Shown in pieces: positions 1-9,942 of a stretch of DNA of 64,000 nt. The stretch is from Calonectria ilicicola (lineage: Eukaryota > Ascomycota > Sordariomycetes > Hypocreales > Nectriaceae). Each line of letters begins with the position of its first letter. The stretch's first letter is position 1. The notes beneath the pieces were generated by a model that saw only the letters and a list, made by a program, of their open reading frames with translations, had not been told where the DNA came from and searched no databases. The stretch lies in NCBI GenBank assembly GCA_020809705.1, contig CP085834.1, forward strand, positions 2,232,001 through 2,296,000, in the 5' to 3' direction. A program made the translations under genes and the position numbers.

Positions 1-2
1 GG

Positions 3-778
3 TTGGACCAGACTCACATCATTAACATACACACACTTGGGAGTGCTGTTTTCAATACTACTGGCCTGCGGGGTATAAGTCTTAAAACGATACTTGAATC
101 TCCCTAGTTTCTCAAAGTGTGTTTTTCGACGTCAGGAATGACTCGGATGCGCTCTACGCCCACTACGGTATTAAATTAAGAGGTGTGCGAGACTTGCAGC
201 TAATGGAGAACGCAAACAGGGCAACAACAAGCTCAAGGCGATTTGTTAGTGGACTTTCGTCCTGTGCCGAAAAGGTTTTGGGGGAAGAATGGAAAACGCT
301 AAAGCAGAAAGGCGAAAGGTTATGGAACCCTGAAAAAGGAGGTTCGTATGCAGTGTTTAACACACGACCGCTGTCAAAGGATATTGCCGCGTACTGTGCG
401 GCTGATGTCCAGTGTCTACCGGTCCTGTATCAAAAGTACAAAATTGGAACAAATAGGTGGATGGAATTGGTGGCGGAGGTGTCGCAGGAGCGGGTTTCAT
501 TGTCTCAAAAGGCCGAGTACCAACCCGATGGCGCTGAGAGGACACAGAGTCCCCGGAGCTCGGAGCAAAATAAGCCTCTAGACTCCTGGAGCGAGGTGAA
601 TCCAAAAGGAGATTATTTTTCGTATTCCCGGGGTGGCGGGCTGGACGACTACGAGTTTGACTGGACAAACCATGATTTAGATGATGGCACGTTTGACGAA
701 GAAGCCTGGGATGACGATGGAGATGACAATGATTATGAGGACTGGGCAAAAGAATATTGGGACGGGCCGCCATCTTAG
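3..778 (+). pseudogene. 3'-5' exonuclease domain gene (RNase D/EXD1-like), 5' end outside window, broken
   Basis: The frame open from 119 to 775 reads FFDVRNDSDALYAHYG, then GVRDLQLMENA, GGSYAVFNTRPL and YCAADVQCLPVLYQKY. These are family landmarks of fungal DEDD-type 3'-5' exonucleases (RNase D/Egalitarian-like) that act on nucleic-acid 3' ends. An acidic tail (EEAWDDDGDDNDYEDW) ends the protein. The residues expected just upstream (GISLKTILES) lie in a different frame at 3-104. That frame ends in a TAG at 105-107, and a two-base offset in the GTGTG run near 117-121 separates it from the downstream frame. The only frame-restoring GT..AG pair I see (73-107) would be a 35-nt intron and would delete conserved residues. 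I therefore read this as a nonsense plus frameshift lesion, or a sequence error. The true start lies left of the window. Confidence 0.6.
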
Positions 779-1289
779 TTTAAAGCTCTAGTCTAATAGT
801 AGCACAGTCATATATAACACATTGAAAATTTAGGCGAACATGGGGCACCGGTCAAGTCAAAACCGCATCAGAGAAGGTGTTGTTCTCTTCGACTGCTGCC
901 ACTGTCTCGAGTTACCAAAAAAAATCTGTGCCCACTTTAAGTGTGGGTGGATAGTCGTCAGCTACTGGTGGCCAACAGTCACTCTCTTTACTTTCATCGT
1001 ATACTAGTTCTTAAGTTATTCCATATACTCACTCAGGGCATGCATAGTGTTGCTACTATTTGTTTAGAATCAGTATTGAAATCTTTCAGCATGACATCAT
1101 CAACACATAGCAGACTAGCAGCTAAAGTGACCAATAGAAGACCGGAGCAGTGCTGAGTCATCCTATCTAGCCCCACATACCCCAAAAATTGCCCACAACC
1201 TCAGCAAACGTGGACAAGAAAAGAGCATTTTCATATGCGACGTGACAGAGAAATCATTCTTGGAATTTATTGGTGATCCCACATCCAAA
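779..1289. other. Intergenic, no gene seen
   Basis: This holds the 3' flank of the broken exonuclease and the upstream region of the TMA64-like gene. Only short open frames without family resemblance are present. No RNA gene or repeat was recognised. Confidence 0.5.
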
Positions 1290-3233
1290 ATGTTCAAAAG
1301 GAAGCCGGATATCAAGAATCTGGCCCCGCTGCGATCGTCTGATCGTCGCAAGTTGGCAGACCAGATCATGCGCGATTACCAGATCCCCACCCCAGAGCCA
1401 TCGACGGTCGATACATCAACCACACAGCCAACTTTAGCGTCTATTCGTAATTCTCTTCTCCCAGAGTCTACGGCTTCTGCTCGCTTCACTACGCTGTCAG
1501 GGCCACAGCAATCACTAGTCAGTGGGACTGTCTACATTGGCGCACACCCCGGCCAAGAAGAGAGGATACTCTGGTTCCAGTCTGGGAAAAACCCGATTCT
1601 AATTCCTACTGTCTATACGCTTTGGCGTAACCCCGGAATTGTGCCGCTGCTTCATACACCAGATTTTGTCGTCGATGAAAAACTCGCCCATGGTTCTGAT
1701 TTGATGATCCCTGGTCTAGTCAAGGGTCGAACCGCCAAGTGGGACAAGCGAGCAAGGGCAGGCTCTGTCGTTGCTGTCGCCGGAATGAAGAAAGACACTG
1801 TGCCGATGTGGGTCGGATCCTGCCAGATAGATATATGTGATCTAGGAGATAGTGTGCAGGGTCAGAAAGGTGTTGCAGCAAAACCTTTTCATTGGGCCGG
1901 AGATGAGTGTTGGAGCTGGAGAGCAGTCGGAAGCGGAGGCGAGGAACCGCCAGAAAGCGTACAGGGTTGGAACGGCTTAACGACACACAGCGTTGCTGAA
2001 GAAGACCCGGCATTATCGAGGGATGATGATGGCGAGAACGGCAACCAGGAAGCTAACACTGCGGCGCTTTCATTGCCTATCAGGAGCCTCGATCCCCAAG
2101 GGACTGGCAGCGGCGAGGAAATAGCTGTGGTTAAGGAAGAAGACGAAGAATACCGCCGAGAACCTTCAACAAAAGAGGTCGATGATGCCTTTCTTCAAGC
2201 CTTTCTCAATGGAATACACAAAGCAAAATCGGAAAAGTCCGCGCCCCAATTTGGGTTTGATTTCCCAATTCAGCCATCTTTTCTCATCTCCAACATGATC
2301 CAGCCTAATCTGCGGTACCAGAATCAAGATCAATACAATATCAAGAAGACGTCGTGGAAAACTGCAAAAAAGTTCATCAAGCACCTTGATAAGTCCGGGT
2401 TGGTAAAATCCAAAGACCGGAATGGCGGAGAGACAGTTATTCTCAGCATCAACTTTGAGAACGACAAGGTCATACAATTTAGACCTTACAATGTACCAAA
2501 GCCAAAGGCAGTCGCTGCTGGGATAAGCAACGACGGGGAGCACGGCGGTGAGAAGATCGCACAGTCCGGTGACCAATCCTTGGGTCAGAAGGTCACAATT
2601 CAAATCGTCTATCGTGCATCTCCAAAATTGGTGCCGACCCTTTTGTCTTCCAAGACTGAGTTCTACAGCGCGCAGCAAATATCGGCAGCTTTGAAGTCAT
2701 ACATCGACAGTCACCCAGAGCTGGAAGGGCAGGGTGCCTCGACCATTAAGCTTGATCCATTTCTGGCCAATAGCATTCTGGGGTCTAACCCCAAGTTCGA
2801 CGACAGCAGGATTCTCGCAGTAGGACGTGTCTCTCGAGGCGCGCTACAGAAACGCCTGTTAGACGATGCCCACCTCTGTCAACCTCACCACATTATCGGT
2901 CGTGGGCAGGCTTCGTCTGGGCAGAAGCCTAAAGCAGGACAACCACCTCGGATTATCATCACCATCGAGAAACGGACCGGGACCAAGGTCGTCACCAAGG
3001 TGTCCAATCTTGAGCCATTTATGATAGATCCAAATGTACTTGCACCTGAGCTTCAGAAGAAGTGCGCAGGATCAGCCAGTGTTGGACAGGCCAGTGGGGC
3101 TAAACCAGGTTCGATGGAAATCGTCGTGCAGGGAGATCAGCGCAAAGTTCTCACAGAGGATATCCTACCCGGCAGAGGAATTGACGCCAGGTGGGTAGAC
3201 ATTGTGGATAAGGTCAAGGCAAAAAAGAAATAG
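1290..3233 (+). CDS. TMA64: Translation initiation factor eIF2D / Tma64-like protein
   Basis: Single-exon 647-aa protein. I chose the ATG at 1290 because family members begin with MFKKKP-type sequence, and here it reads MFKRKPDIKNLAPLRSSDRR. The frame is open further upstream, to a GTG at 1242, but without an ATG. Domains in order: the N-terminal DUF1947/PUA block (about residues 1-185, with LRSSDRRKLADQI and then RILWFQSGKNPILIPTVYTL), a long acidic linker, a SWIB/MDM2-like helical domain (about 415-505, with YSAQQISAALKSYIDSH), and a C-terminal SUI1/eIF1-like domain (about 545-640, PPRIIITIEKRTGTKVVTKV ... LPGRGIDARWV). Known family role: it binds the 40S ribosome, delivers or ejects tRNA at the P site and recycles post-termination 40S subunits in the cytoplasm. 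It is a housekeeping gene marking the conserved edge of the window. All three domains look complete. Confidence 0.93.
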   Translation: MFKRKPDIKNLAPLRSSDRRKLADQIMRDYQIPTPEPSTVDTSTTQPTLASIRNSLLPESTASARFTTLSGPQQSLVSGTVYIGAHPGQEERILWFQSGKNPILIPTVYTLWRNPGIVPLLHTPDFVVDEKLAHGSDLMIPGLVKGRTAKWDKRARAGSVVAVAGMKKDTVPMWVGSCQIDICDLGDSVQGQKGVAAKPFHWAGDECWSWRAVGSGGEEPPESVQGWNGLTTHSVAEEDPALSRDDDGENGNQEANTAALSLPIRSLDPQGTGSGEEIAVVKEEDEEYRREPSTKEVDDAFLQAFLNGIHKAKSEKSAPQFGFDFPIQPSFLISNMIQPNLRYQNQDQYNIKKTSWKTAKKFIKHLDKSGLVKSKDRNGGETVILSINFENDKVIQFRPYNVPKPKAVAAGISNDGEHGGEKIAQSGDQSLGQKVTIQIVYRASPKLVPTLLSSKTEFYSAQQISAALKSYIDSHPELEGQGASTIKLDPFLANSILGSNPKFDDSRILAVGRVSRGALQKRLLDDAHLCQPHHIIGRGQASSGQKPKAGQPPRIIITIEKRTGTKVVTKVSNLEPFMIDPNVLAPELQKKCAGSASVGQASGAKPGSMEIVVQGDQRKVLTEDILPGRGIDARWVDIVDKVKAKKK

Positions 3234-4272
3234 AAACATGTATTAAATAGATTAAATTGGTCTTCTCTGATATCTGCCCATAAATACTAGCGAACTCGAA
3301 TCCTTTTTTCCGTACGTTTCCTCCTATTGTTCCGTAACACCAAAGCGGCACCGGCTCCATTTAGCCCAACATGGAGGTTTCCGTGGTGATTGTGTCTGAT
3401 TTATTCACAAAGGTTGTCCAAAGCTACTCCATTTTTCTCAGTCAGCCAAGCCAAATTCATCCCGGTAGCAAGTGAATCCCCAATCTGTTGCGCATCGGTG
3501 GTCATATAGGCAAACATCGCCCAATGTCCTCAGTGTTACGTCATTGGTTTTAGAAAATAATCTTCAATTTCTTTTACCATAATTGGGCTTTGGATGAAAT
3601 AGGCCTGAAGTAGGATGAAAGGAGAATCCGTCATTATCGTAATTGGCCCCCAAGTCGGGTTGCCGAGCTTGGCGACAAAGCGGCCACAGTGGATGATCTT
3701 TGTGACCAACTGCATATGTGGCGCCAATAGAAGGCATTAGTGCATGCGTACTAGGCTAGCAACTCTGTTTCCGATTCGTTGCACAGTTGTGAAATAACAC
3801 CTTTGCGTTGAACTATTGCAAAATGAGGCCAGCTACCAGGGTCGAGCGGTGAAGCAAAATTACACGGCTGCCTCGTTTAAGACACAGCGAGGCAATAAAA
3901 TTTCTCAGCTGACATATTTGCGCATTGGGAATAAATTTCCTTGGATATTTATGAAACTTGTGCTGGCATCATATTTTAGCGAATACCTACGCATCGGCAT
4001 ACAATTGCGCAGCCTAATGTTCGGCACGGATGCATCCTTACGTCCGGCTTTTTGATCAGGGCCAATGGGTTCGCAATTAACCGAATGTCTTTTATCTTGT
4101 AGAAAAGCTATAATATGAACCTCGATCATCTGTTCTGAAATTATTGTCTGGACAGCCAGACCGCTTGAGCCAGTTTAAAGCGCCTTCAGACCATTGCATT
4201 TAACCCTGATACGAAAATCTGCCCTAGGTGATTATAAGATCACGGAATATCCATATTGGGCAATCAAGCCGA
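3234..4272. other. Intergenic, no gene seen
   Basis: About 1 kb separates the TMA64-like gene from the first zinc-finger-like gene. Short open frames on both strands (for example 3816-4055 and 3536-3727) have no recognisable family signature. It marks the transition from housekeeping to accessory sequence. Confidence 0.45.
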
Positions 4273-5343
4273 ATGGGTTCTTTTAAAGACTATAGCAGCA
4301 CTAGTGGCCGTGCCTCTGGGCATGGAAAGAGATATGCTGCGTATCCTCAGCTTACACGACGATCTCGGACACGAGTCAGGCGGTCACAGTGGCCAGTACA
4401 GGCTATCCGAATTCAGCCCGTCCTCTTCAGCCGTACTGCAAACCTAGCCTTCCCAGGCGAAAACAACAGCAATGATTCCTCAACCAGCGATTCTTCTTCG
4501 GATGGAAGTGACACTGGTGGACTCTCAACTGGGAATCGAGCAACCGGTCCATTGGAAAAGCGATCGATCAGAAATGCTGGGTCACTCCACATAATCGCAC
4601 AAGATCTCCTGCCACTTGCCTGGGATAGAATCAAGTCATGGATCCCATTAGCGCAGTACCTTACCCCACCAGACAAATTACCATCGTCTCGCCACAGGGC
4701 CCAGATTATTACGTGGCTGGACAACTCCGATATTGGCGCCATAATGGACCGCCAATCTGTACTTGTTTCCCGTTTTCATGGGTACTTTCATTTGGCCTGC
4801 CCATATTATGTATACAATGGGGAAAGGTATCAATCGTGCCTCAGGGATCATGACCTTCAATCTATCGAGGACGTCATTACCCATCTGCGAAAGCATCACA
4901 CAGAACCTCCTTACTGCCCCCTATGTTATCAAGCTTTCCAGTTTGCCAGTAGCCGTGACGATCACGTTCTTCAGAGAACATGTGAGATCCGCAGCTCAGG
5001 GGAAGTAGAGGGGATCAATGAGTTACAAAAGAGAAGATTGAGAAAGTTAGATAGACCTTACCTTGGAGAAAAAGAGCGTTGGAAACGTGTTTGGTCGGTT
5101 GTGTTCCCTGGTTCCAAATTATCGCGGTCACCCTACTTAGAGAATGGTGTGGAGAAAACGACATCAATAATTCGGGATTATTGGGCGATCTGCGGCAAGG
5201 ACTACATTTTGAAATATCTAGCTGGTGGGTTATTGTCTATTCATGACATCCAGAGCTGGCAAAGATTACTGGATGTTCTATACGCATCGACTCTGGAAGG
5301 TTTACTTAGCCAGGCCTTTGAGGATTACAACAAAAGGGGGTGA
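4273..5343 (+). CDS. Fungal C2H2-like zinc-finger family protein (copy 1)
   Basis: 356 aa from the ATG at 4273; the frame extends upstream only through a GTG. The N-terminal third is low-complexity and Ser-rich (NNSNDSSTSDSSSDGSD). The core reads ACPYYVYNGERYQSCL, then SIEDVITHLRKHH, then PYCPLCYQAF. It fits the pattern C-x12-C ... D-V-x-x-H-x4-H followed by a C-x2-C finger and a later Cys (QRTCE). After it comes a conserved block ending W-x-x-V-W-x-x-V-F-P-G and SPYLENGVE. The same architecture occurs in four other loci of this window, at 6.0-7.3, 21.7-22.7, 23.5-23.8 and 29.7-30.6 kb. This copy is the most divergent: it has SIEDVITHL where the others have (R)IGDVKQHI or similar. No function is known to me. 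Nucleic-acid or protein binding through the zinc ligands is an inference. Confidence 0.75.
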   Translation: MGSFKDYSSTSGRASGHGKRYAAYPQLTRRSRTRVRRSQWPVQAIRIQPVLFSRTANLAFPGENNSNDSSTSDSSSDGSDTGGLSTGNRATGPLEKRSIRNAGSLHIIAQDLLPLAWDRIKSWIPLAQYLTPPDKLPSSRHRAQIITWLDNSDIGAIMDRQSVLVSRFHGYFHLACPYYVYNGERYQSCLRDHDLQSIEDVITHLRKHHTEPPYCPLCYQAFQFASSRDDHVLQRTCEIRSSGEVEGINELQKRRLRKLDRPYLGEKERWKRVWSVVFPGSKLSRSPYLENGVEKTTSIIRDYWAICGKDYILKYLAGGLLSIHDIQSWQRLLDVLYASTLEGLLSQAFEDYNKRG

Positions 5344-6022
5344 CGATAATCACTAAGATAATTAAGGTAAGTGAAGCTGATGGAATTCGGGTACGTAGTA
5401 GTATATTAGAAGGTGCGAGCCATCTTATATTCTTTCCTTGGAGCCTTGGGTGGTATTTCTTAAACATTGAGATAATTTGATCGAAATATAACCAACATGC
5501 ACAGTATCCTATCCTCTTGAGCCCATATATGACAAGAAATGAATTCTATGCCATGAATTTCTAAATAGGAGACTTCCACGTACGGTCACATGCAATGTGC
5601 AAGCATACAAAAGGAACAGATTTTTGTCAAACAGAATATAGCCGACCATGGAATACGCATTAGCGGAGGGTTTACTTCACTTTGCATAGCGCAACGGTTA
5701 TTTGACAGTTTAGATACTGAAAAATGAAAATAAACTTGGTTAAAGACTGCTTTGAATACACGTAGAAATATTGACACACATATGAACTCCACTCTTGAGG
5801 ATCCCCTGGAGTCTTGCATCCCTTCGGCTCCATTTCTTTACAAGACAAACGACAATATATAGTAGACGTTGGCCCTCCTAGCCAAAAGGCCTCCTCTAAT
5901 AGCATCACACCTGACACGTCTAACATTTCTTCATAGGAATAACTAATTGTCTCATCGTTTGTTTCGTCCTTACTGCCTACTTTCGTGAAGCGTAATAGAA
6001 ATGGGAGCCACGCTACCCTTGA
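5344..6022. other. Convergent intergenic region between two zinc-finger-like genes
   Basis: This holds the 3' flanks of copies 1 and 2, which point toward each other. Only short unassigned open frames are present. No repeat joining the two copies was seen. Confidence 0.45.
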
Positions 6023-7345
6023 TCAATTGGGGTGGGTCATGTCATCTCGTGGGTCCAAAAATTGAAAGTAGTCTGCGTTGGGAAGAGGCCACAAATTCTC
6101 TAGTGACGAGAATATCTCGGGGGGTTGGTTCTGGGAACCCAAGTCGCACGACACCGTATTTGGAGCAATGAATACGCGGTTCCCTGGCAGCTGGGCTGGT
6201 GGAGAGGTGGTGGAGATTAGTGCGCGTGTCGCTGAAAATGGGGTTGAGCTGACCCTTTGCTGGTCGTGTTCTAGCATAGTTATACTAGGTGCAGTAGCAG
6301 CGGCCGTGGCAGGGCGTTGTCGGAAGCGCCTTGGTGCTAGGGGAAATTCATAGGCAATGCGCTCAATATCCCGTCTAACCAGCTCCAGGGTTCTGTTATC
6401 GACGTGAATATTATGGTGCTGGAACACACCAGGCAGCTGGGCCAATAACGAGGGTTTCCCGACGCTGCGGAGGAAAGCCACAGGCTCTTCCAGACCGTCT
6501 TGGACAAATGGCGACGAGGGTGGCTCGTGGGATGGGAACAAGACGTCCCAAAAGGAATACCACTTTTGATGGAGACTGGACCCTTTGGGTAAGCTCTTTA
6601 AAGATTCGACCTCGTCCCTATCTAGACTGTCAGGCTTTGGTGCCTCTGTGCAACCACCAAGGACAATATGGGCCTTCCAAGGTTCAGCATTGGACCAATC
6701 GTGCCAGCATGTGGGACAGTAGTAGGTCTTCAGCACATGGCAGCGGCGGATATGCTGTTTTACATCGCCGATTCTCTTCAACTTGTGCTTTTCGAGGCAG
6801 CGCCAGTGAGCCTTGGAGTCCAATTTGTAAAATGGGCAGGCCAAGGTATATTTAGGCTCATCACTGTGCCCCTCATCATCTTCATCCACAACAATCGTAT
6901 CGTCGGTATTGTTCTCCGAGTCGCAGTAGAAGTCGGAGTCGGAACGGGAATGTGAGTTCTTTCGTCGTCTCTTTGTCTTCCTTGGTTGGCTCCCACGGGA
7001 GCTGCCATGGCGTTGCGCTGGACCAGCGGAAGCGGGGGTGTTTGTCGATGGAAAGGTTTGGTTCTCAAAGGAAGAGCGACCAACAGAAAGAAAAGACGCA
7101 CTGAGTGCCTCTGTATCTAGCCCACAAAAAGGGCCCCCAAAGGGCTGTGGCGCGGGGAATGGCTGGGTTTGGCCCCCAAGAGCCGCGCTAGAAGCACTGT
7201 GCACTTCGTAGAGGGAGAGAGCCTGTTCCAGCGCAACGGGCATGGGCGGGCGCTTGCTTGTTCCAGAAGGAAGAGGCTTGGATGTGAGACCAGGAACTGG
7301 CCTCGATGCACGAGGCCGGCCCGGTGTGGTGTTGCGATGTAACAT
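6023..7345 (-). CDS. Fungal C2H2-like zinc-finger family protein (copy 2)
   Basis: 440 aa, single exon, with the ATG at 7345. The N-terminal ~130 residues are Pro/Ser-rich and contain a basic patch (QPRKTKRRRKN) that could serve as a nuclear localisation signal, followed by an acidic stretch (IVVDEDDEGHSDE). The core runs YTLACPFYKLDSKAHWRC, then RIGDVKQHIRRCH, then YYCPTCWHDW with a later Cys in GGCTE. Next come QKWYSFWDVLFPSHEPPSSP and FVQDGLEEPVAFLR. This is the fullest member in the window, with both finger modules and the conserved post-finger block. The C-terminus carries no recognisable domain. It converges with copy 1. Its molecular function is not known to me. A regulatory or adaptor role is only an inference from the finger and the basic patch. 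Confidence 0.8.
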   Translation of the reverse strand: MLHRNTTPGRPRASRPVPGLTSKPLPSGTSKRPPMPVALEQALSLYEVHSASSAALGGQTQPFPAPQPFGGPFCGLDTEALSASFLSVGRSSFENQTFPSTNTPASAGPAQRHGSSRGSQPRKTKRRRKNSHSRSDSDFYCDSENNTDDTIVVDEDDEGHSDEPKYTLACPFYKLDSKAHWRCLEKHKLKRIGDVKQHIRRCHVLKTYYCPTCWHDWSNAEPWKAHIVLGGCTEAPKPDSLDRDEVESLKSLPKGSSLHQKWYSFWDVLFPSHEPPSSPFVQDGLEEPVAFLRSVGKPSLLAQLPGVFQHHNIHVDNRTLELVRRDIERIAYEFPLAPRRFRQRPATAAATAPSITMLEHDQQRVSSTPFSATRALISTTSPPAQLPGNRVFIAPNTVSCDLGSQNQPPEIFSSLENLWPLPNADYFQFLDPRDDMTHPN

Positions 7346-9942
7346 GGTACAGCGTTCGTGAATGACTGACTACCGGCAAAAGGGGGTGGGCACACCTCAC
7401 TCGCCCCGTCTTCTTTATAGACGACTGAGATCACATAATTTCATCTTGCACAGCCAGAGTAATGCAGAATTGAGGCTCATCCAGTGCAATGGACGCAAAT
7501 GTATCTGCCAGTGTCATGCGCCATGCCACCTCATCAGTCCGTCAGCTGTGCCCCGTCTACCAGCACATCAATTTCGCCGTTCATTCTGCCTCTTCTGTGA
7601 AGCGGCGACCTTCAGCTACCAAATTCCGTCACCAATAGCGACCGAACAGAGAGAGGAAATCTAAGTGAGCATGAGTCAAAACATAAGTACCTCTCGTGGA
7701 ATGATCTCAACAGGTCAATCCGTTTTCAATCCACATCTGCACATGGGCTAAAAAACAATGATGCTTCGCCACCGAGAGCAATCCATGTCACAAGCATAAC
7801 AGGTCTTGGTAGGTACTACCAAGGTATTATCAAGGCAGCTGCATCGAAAGTCTTAGCAGCGCACATCCTCGATGCACCCTGGTCCCGAACTCAATTAAAA
7901 CGGCGGCTTCCAACATTACGAGGGCTGGTGATGGGGACAAACTAGAGGTTGGGCAAGAGGTAAAATGGAAAGGGGTTCATCAGATCCATCATCCACGACT
8001 GCAATTAATTCGCGCACCAAAGTTTTTCAGCTCAAGGCGGTACGATGGCTGTGCTAATGCACGCTTTAGATAGTGCTTCTGCCGTCTCGCATACACCCCA
8101 CTCCATATTTTTGAACCGCGAACCATCAAAGTTGCCTTATTTTGGCACAGTCTTTTCCATTTGGAGGGTCACAGGAATTGAGCCGCTTGTGTATCGCAGG
8201 CTCTGATTCCCGACAACCCATTTACTTAATTTAGTTGCATGGCTTAGTTCATCAGCTCCCAAGTAGGCAGATGCAATTCATTTAAAACTATAACCTCTAT
8301 ATTTAACCAATATAATATCATCAAGCTGTGATGTGATATACGAATATTATATTTACTCTAATAGGACTAAAATGTTCGTCTGATCCCAAAATGCAATCAT
8401 CCCCACTCTTAACTTAGAAAAGAACTGCAAGCCACAATTCATCCCACCCCCACTCATTTTGCAGACAATCCTATACATTTAACCTCCATCTCAAATGTTT
8501 GGGTGGTAAGCGTCTTTGATCCAGTGTCATAGCAGTAAACACCTATGTGGGACTTTACTTGATTAGCTTGCAGGAAAACTAAACGGTATAGAGACTTGTT
8601 GAACAAAAAACACACAATTTAACAGTGTTAGTGTTAGTGCACATGAACAGCCGGCACACAATTCAGCAAAAAATCTGAATGAGCGGAAACAACATGGCCG
8701 AGAATAGTCCGCGTTTATATATTACTGTGTAACTAGCTAAAACAAGACAAAACAGGAAAAAATATCTTATGCGACAATCGACATGTGATTAATTACACAC
8801 ACTCGAGGTTAACTTTCATGTTCCATTTTTCTCTGTTCTTCTCGTTATAAAGCTGTACCCTTAAGCCCACTAAACTAGATTGTTGTTTACTCTATGGATT
8901 ATAACGAACCGTTCATCAAATTGTCGAGTGCCGAAGTACGTCAGTATAGCAAATGACACTTCATGATAATTGGACCATTCAACGAGATGCCACAATGGCA
9001 ACAACATGAAGCATACTTGAACAACCTAGAGTTTGATCTCTCTTTGATGTCTAACTTTTTGGAATCCTTAGGTTGTGTAGAGATGCGCATAGCATATTCT
9101 CAGAATTACGAAGTTCATGTAAAAAATAGACTACGCTGAAGGCGCCAATTCATGCGCGCCATTTTGTAACGCTAATAAGATGCAGCACCGTTGGGGCACG
9201 TCATACCCAAACATAAAAAGCCTGGTTAGGTTGAAACGCCAACCGAATGTAGTTTGGGTAGATCCGCCGTTCGAGGGCCATTGACTGAACTTTGCCCCGA
9301 GAAGTAAAGGAAAGATGGTGAAAACAGCTCAATAAAAACTGACAGTAGCATTTAATAAGGGCCACGATTAGAATTCAGAGCATAAAATACAAGAATTATG
9401 AAGACGGGGCCCGCAGGCTACTTACCTTATCCCTAACCCTAACCCTGAGAGAGTAGTCTAATGATATGATAAGCCAGACGCGCATGACATGTCCCAGACT
9501 CAACATGCATCCTGGAAGCATGGCGCATAAACCTGCATTTACACAGCTGTAATAATACTTACTATATCTTTGACGTTTTAAATGTTGCTTTGATCGTCAT
9601 TTTATCTGCTTTGCTTAGCACCCAGATCGTTGACTTGAACAATATGTCAAAGAGAGTGTTGTATACAAGAAGGCCTGCATGCTGAAGTACTTATTGCCGA
9701 GCAATGAAAGGATATTCATTTAACTTAACTTTAAACCAATATTTCATCAGTTAAAGCAAGATTCAGAGCATTCTCAGCCTCTATTTAGGTTCATCATTAA
9801 ATATTTGTAATATACACGCGGAATAATTACGATGGGAAACTGTTTTAAAATGATGAGAACAATAAAATATTATAATCTTTTATGCATAATACCATAATAC
9901 CACCAAGTATCCCCCAGCCAATACTATCCCAGATAGGCAGGT
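7346..9942. other. Large gene-free AT-rich gap with short telomere-like motif
   Basis: About 2.6 kb without a credible gene. The sequence is visibly AT-rich from about 8.2 to 9.9 kb. Positions 9431-9446 read (CCCTAA)2CCCT, a short match to the common fungal telomere repeat unit. I see no transposase or LTR structure. Confidence 0.5.
9431..9446 (-). repeat. Short interstitial telomere-like motif, (TTAGGG)n
   Basis: Two and two-thirds units of CCCTAA on the + strand, inside an AT-rich gene-free gap. Arrays this short can arise by chance or by repair. It is not evidence of a chromosome end here. Confidence 0.4.

Noticed and set aside
73..107. 35-nt intron that would repair the exonuclease frame
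   Set aside because: Too short for a usual fungal intron, and it would delete the conserved ISLKTILES segment.
1242..1289. N-terminal extension of the TMA64-like protein
   Set aside because: It starts with GTG and has no family similarity; the conserved start is the ATG at 1290.
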